A stretch of 64,000 nucleotides of DNA, taken from contig NZ_LN898229.1 of NCBI RefSeq assembly GCF_001457835.1, positions 426,082 to 490,081 of the forward strand, read 5' to 3'. Shown one piece after another: positions 7,980-16,676 of this stretch. The DNA is from Fenollaria timonensis. GTDB lineage: Bacteria; Bacillota; Clostridia; Tissierellales; Peptoniphilaceae. The first letter of the stretch is position 1. Each line of letters starts with the position of its first letter. A program made the translations under genes and the position numbers. The notes beneath the pieces are model-generated. The model had not been told where the DNA came from. It saw only the letters and a program-made list of their open reading frames with translations, and did not search any database.

Positions 7980-8430
7980 ATACAATAAAATTTTGATCTA
8001 AAGAAAAAATAAAAAAATCTCTAATTTTGTTTAATTTTGTATTCTCAAATAAATTCTTAGTTTTAATTCTAAAAACTTCATCTTCTTCATATAACTCTTT
8101 ATTCGTAATAAAAATATTGGGCGATAAATAAACATTTAGCTTGCACATCTGGAAATTGAATTTTAACCAATTTTCAGCACATGTTTGATTGCCTTTTTTT
8201 ATATTTTTAAGAAACTTTTTTTTAGTGACAATAAGTATTATCTTATATAGAAAAGTTAAAAACACTTTTATAACTAATAGACAAGCCAGTGAAAATATAT
8301 ATAAAATTAATATACTATATATTACTCCTAAGTTACTAAAGATTTTTAATGTATTATTTAGGTAAATCAATAAATATATTATAATACAACTTTCTACTAA
8401 ATTGAAAACTTTCATTAGATTTTTTAACAT
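7963..8430 (-). pseudogene. Membrane protein gene, 5' fragment (split by IS30)
   Basis: The N-terminal part of the gene continued at 5905-6715. GAGGGTG precedes the ATG at 8430 (residue M of MLKNLMKVF). Two hydrophobic segments are visible (SCIIIYLLIYL and a second one around YSILILYIFSLACLLVI). The last five codons and the stop are supplied by the end of IS30 copy 2, after the target repeat at 7980-7993. The family is not recognised. Confidence 0.8.
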
Positions 8431-8468
8431 AAATAACACCCTCATTTATAAATTCTATGTACAAAAAA

Positions 8469-8488
8469 GGAAGGTCATACGACCCTCC
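8469..8488 (-). terminator. Terminator of the S-layer protein gene
   Basis: On the minus strand GGAGGGTC, loop GTAT, GACCTTCC (one G-T pair) is followed by TTTTTT. Confidence 0.8.
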
Positions 8489-8512
8489 TCTTTTATTTTA
8501 GTTAATTGTTAA

Positions 8513-11500
8513 CTATTTAATAACTACTACAAATTTTTCTGTTTCATTTGTATCTTCATGAGATATAACTACTTCGTATTCATCCATAGTTGATCCTGCT
8601 TTTGGAGTTACTGAATTAACTTTAACACCTTTATCTTTAGCGTAAGCTAATTTATCGATGTTTGCTGTGATAACTGCTTTAGCTACTGCTTCATCATAAG
8701 CTTGACCTAATTTAACAGTCTTACCTTCTAATTCTCTTGCTAATCTCTTTAGTAGGTTTTCAGCTGCCGCTGCTTTTTTAGCTTTTTCTTCTTTTTCTTC
8801 ATCTGCTGTTAATTTTTTGAATTCATTTCTAGCATATTCAACTTTAGTTGTTGCAGGATTTGTAAGTTCAACTACTAATTTATTATCTTCTATTCTAATT
8901 CTGCTAATAACATCATCATATTTTAATAATATAGATGCTATTCTAGTTCTATATTCTGAAGTAATATCAGTTACAGTTGAAGCAAATTCTTGTTTTCCTA
9001 AAGCTTCGATTTCTTCTTTGGCTTTTGCTAAATCTGCTTCTGCTTTTGCTGCTGCAACTTGTGCAGGAGTCTTTAATCCTGTAACCTTAAGAGCTGTCTT
9101 ACCGTTGTAGTTAGTTCTTTCATCATATTCAACTTTAACTTCACCATTAGTATATGCAGCTGCAAAGTTTCTTAAACCAGTTTCACCATAACCGTAGTCA
9201 ACACCATTATTACCTACGAACCAAGTTCTAGCATTAACTGTATAAACAACGTTGTTTTTACCGTCTGCATCAAATAATTCGAATTGTAGTGGGTTAGTAT
9301 CAAAGTTCTTAAAGATGTTAACTGCTTTTCTAGTTGGAGCAACGTTTCTTTCAAAGTATCTGATAACTCTTACGAAGTTTCCGTCATCTTCATCGTAGTA
9401 TACTTGTACCCAGTCACCTAATTGTCTGTTAAAGATTTGAGTGTCTCTGTCAAAGTATTTTTCAACTCCGTTGATGTCATAAGCATCTCTGTATTTAAGA
9501 TCTTTAATGCTTACTAATTCTTGGTCATGTTTAATAACAACTTGTTTTACATAACCTTTCTTAACATCTGCGTCTTTAGTTTCGTCAGTGATGTGTAGTT
9601 CAACGATGTCGCCTGCTGTGTACATAGTGTCTTTGATTCCACCAGGGATTAGGTCTACATCGTAGTAAACGCCTTGAGCATCTCTAAATCTAGCTGATGT
9701 AGTTGTATTGTATTTATCTAAAACTTCAGCGTATACAGTATTTGTCTTTGTAACTGATTTAGCGTTAGCGAATACAACTATGTTAGCAATACCTTCTGCA
9801 TTTGTTAAGAAGTTGTAGTAAGGTATTTCTAGATGTTCAAATCTTTCTCTTAATGCATTTTCAGAAACTACATAAGCCTTAAGGTCTATGTTGTTCTTGT
9901 TGTCTGCAATGAATTTATCCATGTCAGCGATTTGAGTTAAACCACTCTTTGTTATAGCGTAAGCGTGTAGATTGTCAAAGTATCTGTAGTTTTTGTTACC
10001 TACTGTGATGTATCTGTAGTTCATTGATGCCCAATCTAAACCTGCATTGTAAGTTTTTGCTGAAACAATACGAGCCATTAAGCCGATTTCTTCTTTTTCA
10101 GCAGCGCTTAAATAAACGATGTCTTCTTCTGCGAATCCGTTGTGTAGTCTTAGGTTGTTAGAATCTCCAAATACATCTAGATATTCAGTTCCTCTTCCTT
10201 CTTTAGCCCAGAAAGCTTCTCCCTTTGAAGGTAAGAATCTTACATCACCGTAAGTAGTGATTTGCTTAATAGCTTGGATTCCGTCGCTCCATGCTAGGTC
10301 AGAGTCAATGTATTGAACTGATCCGTCTAAAGCGATTAATAATTTAACGTTTCTACCAAGAATTGGTTTTAATTGTTCTCTTGCTGTGATAACGTTGAAT
10401 TGTTTTCCTTCATAGCTGTAAACAGCTCTGAATGGTCTTGTGTAATTTAACCAATATTCGTCGTTGTTTTCTTTTCCTTCGATAACTACATATTCGTCAC
10501 CGAATCTGTCTAAGTGTGTCTTTACTAACTTAGCTTCAAGCTTAGCGTCTTTTCTAACGATAGCGTTCTTGTAGTCGTTGTAGAAGTGGATAACGTCATC
10601 TTTAACGATTGCTTTTCTTTCAGCTACTTCGTAACCTTTAGAAGTCTTAGTGATGATTCTGTTTGATAGCTTACCAGCTTTAACAACTCTACCATCTCTT
10701 AAGTCGTCATAGTACCAAACGTCTCCGTCTTTAACTTCTGCAACTGGAGCGATGTCGTCAAATTTGTAAGCATCGATAAATACAACTTTACCGTTCTTAA
10801 CTGTTACTCTTGCAAAATCATATTTGCCTTCTTTGTAGTCTTTAGCAAAGTCTTCATATTTGTAGTCTTTGCTGTTTAGATATGTTCTGTAGATTCTTTC
10901 ATCTTCTCTGTCATATCTTTCATCAAATAATGCAGTGTATTTAGTGTTGTCTAGACCAAATTTCTTGTAGTCAACGCTAGTGATTTGACCTTCTTTGTAA
11001 TCATATGTTTTATCAACTGTAACGTCAACAATCTTGTCGTCTTTGTTAACTGTGATATCAACAACTTTACCAATTAATTCTTCAGCGTCTAACTTAAGGT
11101 CTTTGTCAAGTACGTATTTGTGTTGGTCGCCTCTCTTATCTCTGTTAGCTCCAACCCAGTTAGCTTCTTGAACAACTTTGATAACTTCAACAACGATTTC
11201 GTCGTCGTTCATCTTTTCAACTCTAGAGTTTTCTAGAACGATAGCTTTAACAATCTTTCTTTGACCAAATTCTTTGCTTGTAATCATGTTGTAAAGCATC
11301 TTGAAAACGTTTCCTCTAGTAGCCATGTCAGTGTAAGCTGGAACGTTTACGTTGTTAAATAAACCTAGTTGTTGAGCTTTTACAATGTATCCTGCTGGAT
11401 ATACTGTACCAACTTCTGCTTGACCAAGAGCGATTGTAAGCATTGTAGCCATGTCTTGGTAAGAGATTTGTCTGTCTGGTCTGAATGTTCCGTCTGTGTA

Positions 11501-11956
11501 ACCGTTTACAAAGCCTTGTTGTTTAGCAACTGCGATGTAACCGTTTGCCCAGTGGTTTGTAGGAACGTCTTTGAATCCTGTAGGGATTGTAGCTAAAGCT
11601 TTAGCTGAAGCTTCAAGACCCATAGCTCTAACGATCATAGAAGCAAATTCTGATCTCTTAACGTTCTTTTCTACTTTGAAGTCGTCTGAATCTGCTGAAT
11701 AACCAGTGATGAAACCAGCCTTCTTAAGAACTTCGATAGCTTTGTCTAAAGCTTCGTCCTTAACAGGTTCTTCTTCCTTCTTTTCTTCTGTCTTTTCTTC
11801 AGTTTTTTCTTCGGATTTTTCTTCCTTCTTTTCTTCTGTCTTTACTTCTTCTGCTTTTTTATCGTCAGCAGGAGTAGTAGTTTCAGCTAGAACTGAAGTA
11901 AATGAGCCTACTATCATGACTAATGCAAGTAGTAGTGCAAGTAATTTTTTACTCAT
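8513..11956 (-). CDS. S-layer homology domain protein, likely S-layer
   Basis: A 1147-residue secreted protein. It begins with a signal peptide (KKLLALLLALVMIVGS, cleavage likely after VLA), then a Lys/Glu-rich linker (about residues 33-66), then three SLH repeats at about 70-240 (GFITGYSADSDDFKVEKNVKR..., FKDVPTNHWANGYIAVA...FRPDRQISY, AQQLGLFNNVNVPAYTDMATR). SLH domains bind pyruvylated secondary wall polymer at the cell surface. The rest is beta-rich with a short Ala/Glu coiled-coil stretch near residue 985. The strong promoter, a 5' stem on the mRNA and uniform codon choice suggest very high expression, so I infer the main surface-layer protein. Confidence 0.9.
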   Translation of the reverse strand: MSKKLLALLLALVMIVGSFTSVLAETTTPADDKKAEEVKTEEKKEEKSEEKTEEKTEEKKEEEPVKDEALDKAIEVLKKAGFITGYSADSDDFKVEKNVKRSEFASMIVRAMGLEASAKALATIPTGFKDVPTNHWANGYIAVAKQQGFVNGYTDGTFRPDRQISYQDMATMLTIALGQAEVGTVYPAGYIVKAQQLGLFNNVNVPAYTDMATRGNVFKMLYNMITSKEFGQRKIVKAIVLENSRVEKMNDDEIVVEVIKVVQEANWVGANRDKRGDQHKYVLDKDLKLDAEELIGKVVDITVNKDDKIVDVTVDKTYDYKEGQITSVDYKKFGLDNTKYTALFDERYDREDERIYRTYLNSKDYKYEDFAKDYKEGKYDFARVTVKNGKVVFIDAYKFDDIAPVAEVKDGDVWYYDDLRDGRVVKAGKLSNRIITKTSKGYEVAERKAIVKDDVIHFYNDYKNAIVRKDAKLEAKLVKTHLDRFGDEYVVIEGKENNDEYWLNYTRPFRAVYSYEGKQFNVITAREQLKPILGRNVKLLIALDGSVQYIDSDLAWSDGIQAIKQITTYGDVRFLPSKGEAFWAKEGRGTEYLDVFGDSNNLRLHNGFAEEDIVYLSAAEKEEIGLMARIVSAKTYNAGLDWASMNYRYITVGNKNYRYFDNLHAYAITKSGLTQIADMDKFIADNKNNIDLKAYVVSENALRERFEHLEIPYYNFLTNAEGIANIVVFANAKSVTKTNTVYAEVLDKYNTTTSARFRDAQGVYYDVDLIPGGIKDTMYTAGDIVELHITDETKDADVKKGYVKQVVIKHDQELVSIKDLKYRDAYDINGVEKYFDRDTQIFNRQLGDWVQVYYDEDDGNFVRVIRYFERNVAPTRKAVNIFKNFDTNPLQFELFDADGKNNVVYTVNARTWFVGNNGVDYGYGETGLRNFAAAYTNGEVKVEYDERTNYNGKTALKVTGLKTPAQVAAAKAEADLAKAKEEIEALGKQEFASTVTDITSEYRTRIASILLKYDDVISRIRIEDNKLVVELTNPATTKVEYARNEFKKLTADEEKEEKAKKAAAAENLLKRLARELEGKTVKLGQAYDEAVAKAVITANIDKLAYAKDKGVKVNSVTPKAGSTMDEYEVVISHEDTNETEKFVVVIK

Positions 11957-11980
11957 GTCTAATGACCTCCTTTTGTATTT

Positions 11981-12037
11981 GTGTAGGATAAGCCTACACT
12001 CTTAATGTATTATACCACCTAAATATGAATATTGCAA
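11981..12037 (-). promoter_or_regulatory. S-layer gene promoter and 5' mRNA hairpin
   Basis: On the minus strand TTGCAA (12032-12037), a 17-bp spacer and TATAAT (12009-12014). The transcript should begin with the hairpin GTGTAGG CTTAT CCTACAC (11981-11999) just upstream of AGGAGGT, a layout known to stabilise abundant mRNAs. Confidence 0.8.
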
Positions 12038-12150
12038 GAACAAATCAACTTCTGTAATATAACTGTAACAAATGGTTAAATTATCTAATGAAGAAATAAT
12101 AGCTTATGTGTTCTTTCTTTAGAAATATTCATAAGATACTAATCCATTTG

Positions 12151-12266
12151 TTGCGAGCTTGTAAGCGAGTGCCTTGGGTAAGGCCGCTCTAAATATAATT
12201 TGCAATAATTATTTCAGTTGATTGCGAGCTTGTTAGCCAGTTTCTTTGGCGAATCTGCTCTAAATA
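12151..12266. repeat. Two degenerate 45-bp direct repeats
   Basis: TTGCGAGCTTGT... starts at 12151 and again at 12222, each running about 45 bp to a shared CTCTAAATA end. Each copy holds two small potential stems. Both lie upstream of the S-layer promoter. Function unknown. Confidence 0.6.
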
Positions 12267-12427
12267 CAGTTATTACAAATGTTATAAAGTTTGTTCTTGA
12301 TCAAATACAAATCTAGTGGTACTTTATTTACAATTACATTATAACACAGAAAAAGCGTTTTGTTTGTTAAGAGTGTGTTACAAAAGTCGATTCGCGTGTA
12401 AAACGACTTTTGCGTTTTGCCTTTTAC

Positions 12428-12535
12428 GCGCGCTATATATAGTTCGGGCGTATGACATATGCCGCGCGTAATACAAGTGCCGCGCTATAGGTATAAGCCC
12501 AGCTATTGATATATGCCGGGCGATTGATATATGCG
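12428..12535. repeat. 18-bp degenerate array, locus 1 (6 units)
   Basis: Six consecutive units with a period of exactly 18 bp start at 12428, 12446, 12464, 12482, 12500 and 12518. The consensus is near GSGCGYATTGATATATGC; units differ at many positions, but the GC block and the ATATGCC block stay in phase. The rest of 12038-12427 shows no gene. Confidence 0.85.
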
Positions 12536-12569
12536 CTTAGGCGACCATTATCAGGGAGGGTCTATATAA

Positions 12570-12631
12570 AAGAAGACTTTTGAAAAAAAGTCTTCTTGCG
12601 ATTCAAAATACTTATGTATTTTAAATCTAAA
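12570..12631 (+). repeat. 62-nt two-hairpin element, copy 1
   Basis: A 28-nt hairpin (AAGAAGACTTT/AAAGTCTTCTT, 12570-12597) is followed by GCGATTCAAAATACTT and a second stem, ending AAATCTAAA. The lengths match copies at 42518 and 48913 and an inverted copy at 14970. The first stem has a different sequence from those copies but keeps full pairing. Confidence 0.75.
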
Positions 12632-12752
12632 AATAGAAGATATATATTTGAATGTTTGGTATTAATAATTCAAATATTAGCCAAGTATGTGTATATTGCT
12701 TATGTCTACGTAGTGGCAAAACTATTCTCAAAGACAATTTACTTTATGGGGC

Positions 12753-12781
12753 TTGACAATGTCTTCCTTATATTGTATAAT
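12753..12781 (+). promoter_or_regulatory. Consensus promoter of the RNA gene
   Basis: TTGACA at 12753-12758, 17-bp spacer, TATAAT at 12776-12781. No ribosome site or credible ORF follows, so it drives a non-coding transcript. Confidence 0.9.
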
Positions 12782-12787
12782 ACGCTC

Positions 12788-13098
12788 CGTAGTTCGAAGT
12801 AGTTGCTAGTACACTGAACTACACGGAAAGTAATCTAGGGGGTTCTCCTTCGTAGGCTGCATTGAGGTCTTGATCGGTTTATGACTCTCATGTGGCTACC
12901 CAAGTCTCGCATCACGAACTTTTTACTTAAATCGAGGCTCTCGGGCATGGGCTAGGCTCGAGTTTGGGTTTTTAAAGAAATCCTCCTTCATTAATAGATT
13001 TCTTTGCCCCTGAAATGGACTTTGGGGTCCTTGATTGCTTTCTTGTTTACTATTACCATCCCCAAAAGCAGTACGCCGTGTGTGTGCTGCTTTTTTTA
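12788..13098 (+). ncRNA. Structured non-coding RNA, about 310 nt
   Basis: A consensus promoter precedes, and a terminator ends it (AAAGCAG...CTGCTTTTTTT, 13064-13098). Between them are several stems: CCGTAGTTC/GAACTACACGG at the 5' end, TAGGCTGCATTGAG.../...CTCATGTGGCTA, CCCAA.../...TTTGGG around a central arm, AAAGAAATC/GATTTCTTT, and a GC-rich CCCC/GGGG stem. No tRNA, tmRNA, RNase P or SRP signature is present, and the ends do not pair as in 6S RNA. I cannot name the family; a raiA-like or other large Firmicutes RNA class is possible. Confidence 0.75.
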
Positions 13099-13122
13099 TG
13101 TGTATGGGTGGGGTGTGTTTGA

Positions 13123-13232
13123 GAGAATGGTCTACGAAGTGGCAAGGACCATTCTCAAAGAAAAAAACGCCTCGTGTGAAGCGTCTTGTTTATGGTTTTG
13201 ATTGTATTATATATATATATATATATATATAT
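13123..13232. repeat. Inverted repeat, terminator-like stem and AT tract
   Basis: 13123-13156 is a perfect 10-bp inverted repeat (GAGAATGGTC/GACCATTCTC). Its core at 13130-13160 resembles 12704-12734 (GTCTACGWAGTGGCAA...). An ACGC/GCGT stem follows at 13167-13184. 13208-13232 is a pure TA dinucleotide tract of about 12 units, just beyond the stop of the 13253 gene. Confidence 0.6.
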
Positions 13233-13252
13233 GGAAGATAGTTTTAGATAAT

Positions 13253-14890
13253 TTACTCGTTTAGTTCCCAGTGGCCATGTCTTCCTACTCCTACGTATTT
13301 AATTTCTGGAATGTCTTTTATTAGTCTTTCAATAGTTTTCTTGCTAACTTTTGCTCTGTCTGCTATTTCTTGTCTTGATATTGTATTATCTTTTTTTATC
13401 TCGAGTTTTATTAAATCAATTAAATCTTTACTTGTTTTTGTGTCATTTTGTAGAGCGACATTTGATTTTCCTAGAGCGACATTTTTATCATCTTTTTCTT
13501 CTGATTCAGTCATATGCTCATTTCGTAGAGCGACATCGTTTTTCTGTAGAGCGACATTTTCTTTATCACTTTTCTCGGATTCAGTGATAGTCTCATTTCG
13601 TAGAGCGACATTTTCTTTATCATTTTCCTTAGATTCAGTGATAGTCTCATTTCGTAGAGCGACATTTACATTTCCATCACCATTATCCTCTTCTTCTGAA
13701 CCAACTTTTTCTGTAGCTATCCTTTTAAGCGGAACTATGGTTCTAAAGACATCGCCTTCCTCGAATATCGGGTCTGTGGCGGAATATAGTCTTGTGTACT
13801 TATATGTGTTACGCATGCCTGAACCAAGCTCGTCTGCTAGGCCTATCTCTCTAAAGACTTTTGATATTGGCGGATTTTTGGGGAATGGCTCGAACTTTTT
13901 AATATCTAAAGCGCCGATGCCATGTGCAAGGTTACTGTTCTCAACAACTATTTTCTCGTCATCTATAATCATTTTAGCTGGAAAACCGCTTGAGTAATCT
14001 CTGTGAGCGAGTGTATTTGAGACTATCTCTCTAAGTATTCTGTCTCTGGCACTAACATTGACGATGCCATCTAGCACAAAGAGGTCATTTAGGTGTTTTT
14101 GTCCGAAGGCTATGAGTCTATCGTATGAATCGATAAGGTTTGTGGTGATGACGTCTCTGTCGTCGTAGCGGTCTTTATTAACTACTCTGAAGATTGCGTC
14201 TGTCTTGTGCTGTGGGAGTACTGACATGATGGCGTTGTCTTTGCCAAAAAGCAGTATGGCTGCTAGTGTAAGGCCGTCTCTGCCTGTTTGTGGGTCGATG
14301 AGTATCAGATTGGCACTTCTAAGTAGTTCCTCGTCTGTCATGTCTTTCCACGAGTGATTTTGATTTCTAATTGACGCTCTCTTTCTGACTCTGGCAATGA
14401 TTGAGCTGTCTAGACAATCAAGTGTCAGATTGGGGAAGACTTTATTAACGAAGTAGCTGCCTTGTTTACGAGCGTACATCTTATAAACTAGCTCGGAGCT
14501 GTCTGTGATGTTAACGTCGCCCTCGTATGACCTATCGAATATCTTCGAGCCGTGTCTACAAACTTGGTAGCCTTCGGGCACTTGTATGTGGATTATGTCT
14601 TTGCCATCGATTACCATGTGTTCTGGTGTTAGGTATAGCGGCGGATAAATCTTTTTAGGATTATTTATGGCTGTCGTGAAGTCTTTGATCATCTTATCTA
14701 CTTTTGCTGGATTAACGCCGACTATCTCTCTTTTGTCATTAACGCCTAAGATTATATGGCCACCTGTCCTATTATTAAATGAAGCAACTGTATCGTAGAT
14801 GTCTTTATTGAGTGCATTTCTCGACTCTTTTAGCTCGACGTCTATCTTCTCTCCTGTTGCAATAAGCTTTTTTATCTCTTCTATTGTCAT
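13253..14890 (-). CDS. AlbA_2/Schlafen-type ATP-binding protein with repeats
   Basis: A 545-residue protein with an N-terminal AlbA_2 (Schlafen-like DNA-binding) domain (EKIDVELKESRN..., TVASFNNRTGGHIILGV, about residues 10-120), then a divergent GHKL-type ATPase region (REIVSNTLAHRDY near 290; GSGMRNTYKYTRLY near 355), then a linker and a C-terminal winged helix (ISRQEIADRAKVSKKTIERLI). Such proteins are usually transcription regulators. The linker (about 405-480) contains four or five imperfect copies of an 18-residue unit with the core NVALRNETITES. The repeats are visible in the DNA at about 13440-13670 and could vary in number. Confidence 0.85.
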   Translation of the reverse strand: MTIEEIKKLIATGEKIDVELKESRNALNKDIYDTVASFNNRTGGHIILGVNDKREIVGVNPAKVDKMIKDFTTAINNPKKIYPPLYLTPEHMVIDGKDIIHIQVPEGYQVCRHGSKIFDRSYEGDVNITDSSELVYKMYARKQGSYFVNKVFPNLTLDCLDSSIIARVRKRASIRNQNHSWKDMTDEELLRSANLILIDPQTGRDGLTLAAILLFGKDNAIMSVLPQHKTDAIFRVVNKDRYDDRDVITTNLIDSYDRLIAFGQKHLNDLFVLDGIVNVSARDRILREIVSNTLAHRDYSSGFPAKMIIDDEKIVVENSNLAHGIGALDIKKFEPFPKNPPISKVFREIGLADELGSGMRNTYKYTRLYSATDPIFEEGDVFRTIVPLKRIATEKVGSEEEDNGDGNVNVALRNETITESKENDKENVALRNETITESEKSDKENVALQKNDVALRNEHMTESEEKDDKNVALGKSNVALQNDTKTSKDLIDLIKLEIKKDNTISRQEIADRAKVSKKTIERLIKDIPEIKYVGVGRHGHWELNE

Positions 14891-14937
14891 TTTGACCTCC
14901 TTTCTTTAATATTGTCTTAATGTTTTGAAAATTGACG

Positions 14938-14958
14938 CTCCACAAGTGAAGCGCCATA
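14938..14958 (-). terminator. Terminator-like hairpin after the cyclodeaminase gene
   Basis: On the minus strand GGCGCTTC and GGAGCGTC arms enclose a short loop and are followed by a weak T-rich tail. It lies between the cyclodeaminase and the AlbA_2 gene. Confidence 0.5.
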
Positions 14959-14969
14959 AAATTTTAGTT

Positions 14970-15030
14970 TTAGATTAAAAATGCGTGAGCATTTGTAATC
15001 GCAAGAAAATTTACACTAGTAAATTTTCTT
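14970..15030 (-). repeat. 62-nt two-hairpin element, inverted copy
   Basis: The reverse complement carries AAGAAAATTTAC.../...TAAATTTTCTT followed by GCGATTACAAATGC and GCATTTTTAATCTAAA. It begins at the stop codon of the cyclodeaminase gene, as copy 42518 begins at the lipA stop. Confidence 0.75.
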
Positions 15031-15670
15031 ACTTAGTCAATCTATCATATACTATGCCAAGTGTTTCTTCCTTATATTTTTTGGAAGCGGCAAGCATGTC
15101 GTCGACTTTTTTCTTTGTTTCTGCTCTGAAGGCTTCGTCTTTAAGTGATTTTAGGTTGATTGTAACGTTTAGTAGTGCGCCTTCAACGCCTGTTTGTAAT
15201 AGTAGGCAGCCTACGCCAACGTCTGTGATAGCGTTGATGTTGCCGTTTTGTGCGAAGATCTTTTGCATCTTCATGGCTTCTAGGCCTAGTTCTGCGCATC
15301 TGAATGGTATTTCAAGTGCTACTTTATATCCTTCTTGGATCTTTTCTGATCTGATTTTCTTTTCTTCGTCTGTTTCTTTTGGCATCTTAAGCGCTTTGAT
15401 TACGTCGTTGAACGCTGTTGAGTCTGTGTCAACGATTTCTTCTAGTTCGGCTGAGATTTCTACTAGCTTTGCTGAGTAGTCTTTCATTGTGTTTTGGTCT
15501 GCTTCGGATAGTTCTGCGAAGGCTTTTTTGCCTTCTGTAAGCGCCATGACCATGTTTGTTAGGGATGCGCCTAGTGCTGATGAATAGGCTGCAACTGATC
15601 CACCGCCTGGTGCTGGTGAGTCTGATTTAACTTCTTTTAAATAATCTCTTAGTGATTTTTCGATTAACAT
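15029..15670 (-). CDS. fchA: Methenyltetrahydrofolate cyclohydrolase/cyclodeaminase
   Basis: A 213-residue protein of the FTCD C-terminal family (cyclodeaminase/cyclohydrolase). The signature PAPGGGSVAAYSSALGASL is near residue 20, followed by long helices. Stand-alone members interconvert formimino- or methenyl-tetrahydrofolate and formyl-tetrahydrofolate in the cytosol during histidine or glycine fermentation and one-carbon flow. The length is normal for the family. It has its own ribosome site (GGAGG) and is followed by a repeat hairpin at its stop codon. Confidence 0.85.
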   Translation of the reverse strand: MLIEKSLRDYLKEVKSDSPAPGGGSVAAYSSALGASLTNMVMALTEGKKAFAELSEADQNTMKDYSAKLVEISAELEEIVDTDSTAFNDVIKALKMPKETDEEKKIRSEKIQEGYKVALEIPFRCAELGLEAMKMQKIFAQNGNINAITDVGVGCLLLQTGVEGALLNVTINLKSLKDEAFRAETKKKVDDMLAASKKYKEETLGIVYDRLTK

Positions 15671-15781
15671 AATTTTCCTCCTTGATATTGTTTTGTTTGT
15701 GGAATGGCTGGGCCACGATTATGGCTGAGCCACTGTGTATATAATTTTGTTTTATAAAAAGTTATCTTCCTTTAATATATA

Positions 15782-16675
15782 TTAGATATTCAAGATACCA
15801 TCCAAAGAAATACGTGCTGTCCCCATAACCGTAATAAACGCCGAATCCTTATCCTCTAAGTAGCGCGTTTGCACTCTTGACGGCCTATTCATGGTCTCGC
15901 CTTGATGCATCCTAGCTTTGAGCTTTGTCGTTAGCTTGTTCTTTATCAAATAGTATTGCAGCGCCGCATTAGCGTATGCGGAGGAGCTGTCCTCTTCAAA
16001 AGCGAGGTCTTTTGTGTAATTCCTTACGTAGTAAAATCCATCTTCGGCTTCATTAAACAGGTGAACGTTGTCCACGCCTATGGTCTTGGCTGCATCTTTG
16101 AACTTAAATTCATCTATACTGTAGCCATAAAGTGCCTGTCTTGTCTTTATTGGTATGATGAGTGTCTTTTCTTCTGCTTCGACAACCATGGCCCTCGCGT
16201 CAAGACCATTCTCAATGCCGATATCGGCTGTTGAAAGGCTCATGGCGCTGAGCATATTTGTTATGTCGGGTGAGCTATTGACAATTTCTGGACGGCTGAC
16301 CTCTATCTCCAAATTCTCTATCTTGTAGTCTTTATAATAGATGTATACTTTTTTCTTTGAATTTTTGTTCACTTCGTAGACGAGCTTGACACCATTCTCA
16401 ATGGCTTTGATATAACCAAGGTTTGTAAGCACGTAGAATAGCGCAAGTGAGCCTTGTCCGGAGCCCGCTAGCTCGTTTTTGCTCGTGAAGTATCTGGTTC
16501 TGAAGACGTCTTGACTGGCTGGCTCTGCAAAGGCTGTAAGTCCGGCTCTGAGCTCGTTTGCGATGATTTGGTAGTCTTCTTCTTTGAGGCCTTCTGCGTC
16601 GGCAACTACGCCGATGGGTGTTCCGCCGAAGCGGCATGTTGCGAAGGCGTCGACGATGTATACGTGTAGATCCAT
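15782..16675 (-). CDS. PhzF-like protein, atypical active site
   Basis: A 297-residue protein with the PhzF fold pattern: VDAFATCRFGGTPIGVV at the N-terminus, RTRYFTSKNELAGSGQGSLA (family RWFTP..E..xCGHAT) and the C-terminal MHQGETMNRPSR block (family QGxxxGRPS). PhzF isomerases use a Glu in an SETAF motif; here the equivalent stretch is AGLTAF, so the Glu appears lost, and GHAT is replaced by GQGS. I infer a PhzF-fold protein with changed or lost isomerase activity. It starts 1 bp after parB and is probably co-transcribed with parAB. Confidence 0.8.
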   Translation of the reverse strand: MDLHVYIVDAFATCRFGGTPIGVVADAEGLKEEDYQIIANELRAGLTAFAEPASQDVFRTRYFTSKNELAGSGQGSLALFYVLTNLGYIKAIENGVKLVYEVNKNSKKKVYIYYKDYKIENLEIEVSRPEIVNSSPDITNMLSAMSLSTADIGIENGLDARAMVVEAEEKTLIIPIKTRQALYGYSIDEFKFKDAAKTIGVDNVHLFNEAEDGFYYVRNYTKDLAFEEDSSSAYANAALQYYLIKNKLTTKLKARMHQGETMNRPSRVQTRYLEDKDSAFITVMGTARISLDGILNI

Positions 16676-16676
16676 A

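Noticed and set aside
12596-12802. Open frame across the promoter of the RNA gene
   Set aside because: It overlaps a dispersed repeat and a consensus promoter and lacks a ribosome site.
12788-13098. Assignment of the RNA gene as 6S, tmRNA, SRP or RNase P RNA
   Set aside because: The 5' and 3' ends do not pair as in 6S or tmRNA, there is no CCA or tag frame, and the conserved SRP and RNase P cores are absent.
13208-13232. TA dinucleotide tract as a phase-variation switch for the AlbA_2 gene
   Set aside because: It lies about 20 bp beyond the stop codon, so length change would not alter the protein; unlike the tract at 60752 it is outside coding sequence.
13004-13241. Two short frames over the 3' part of the RNA gene
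   Set aside because: They overlap the terminator and the AT tract, and have no ribosome site or family resemblance.
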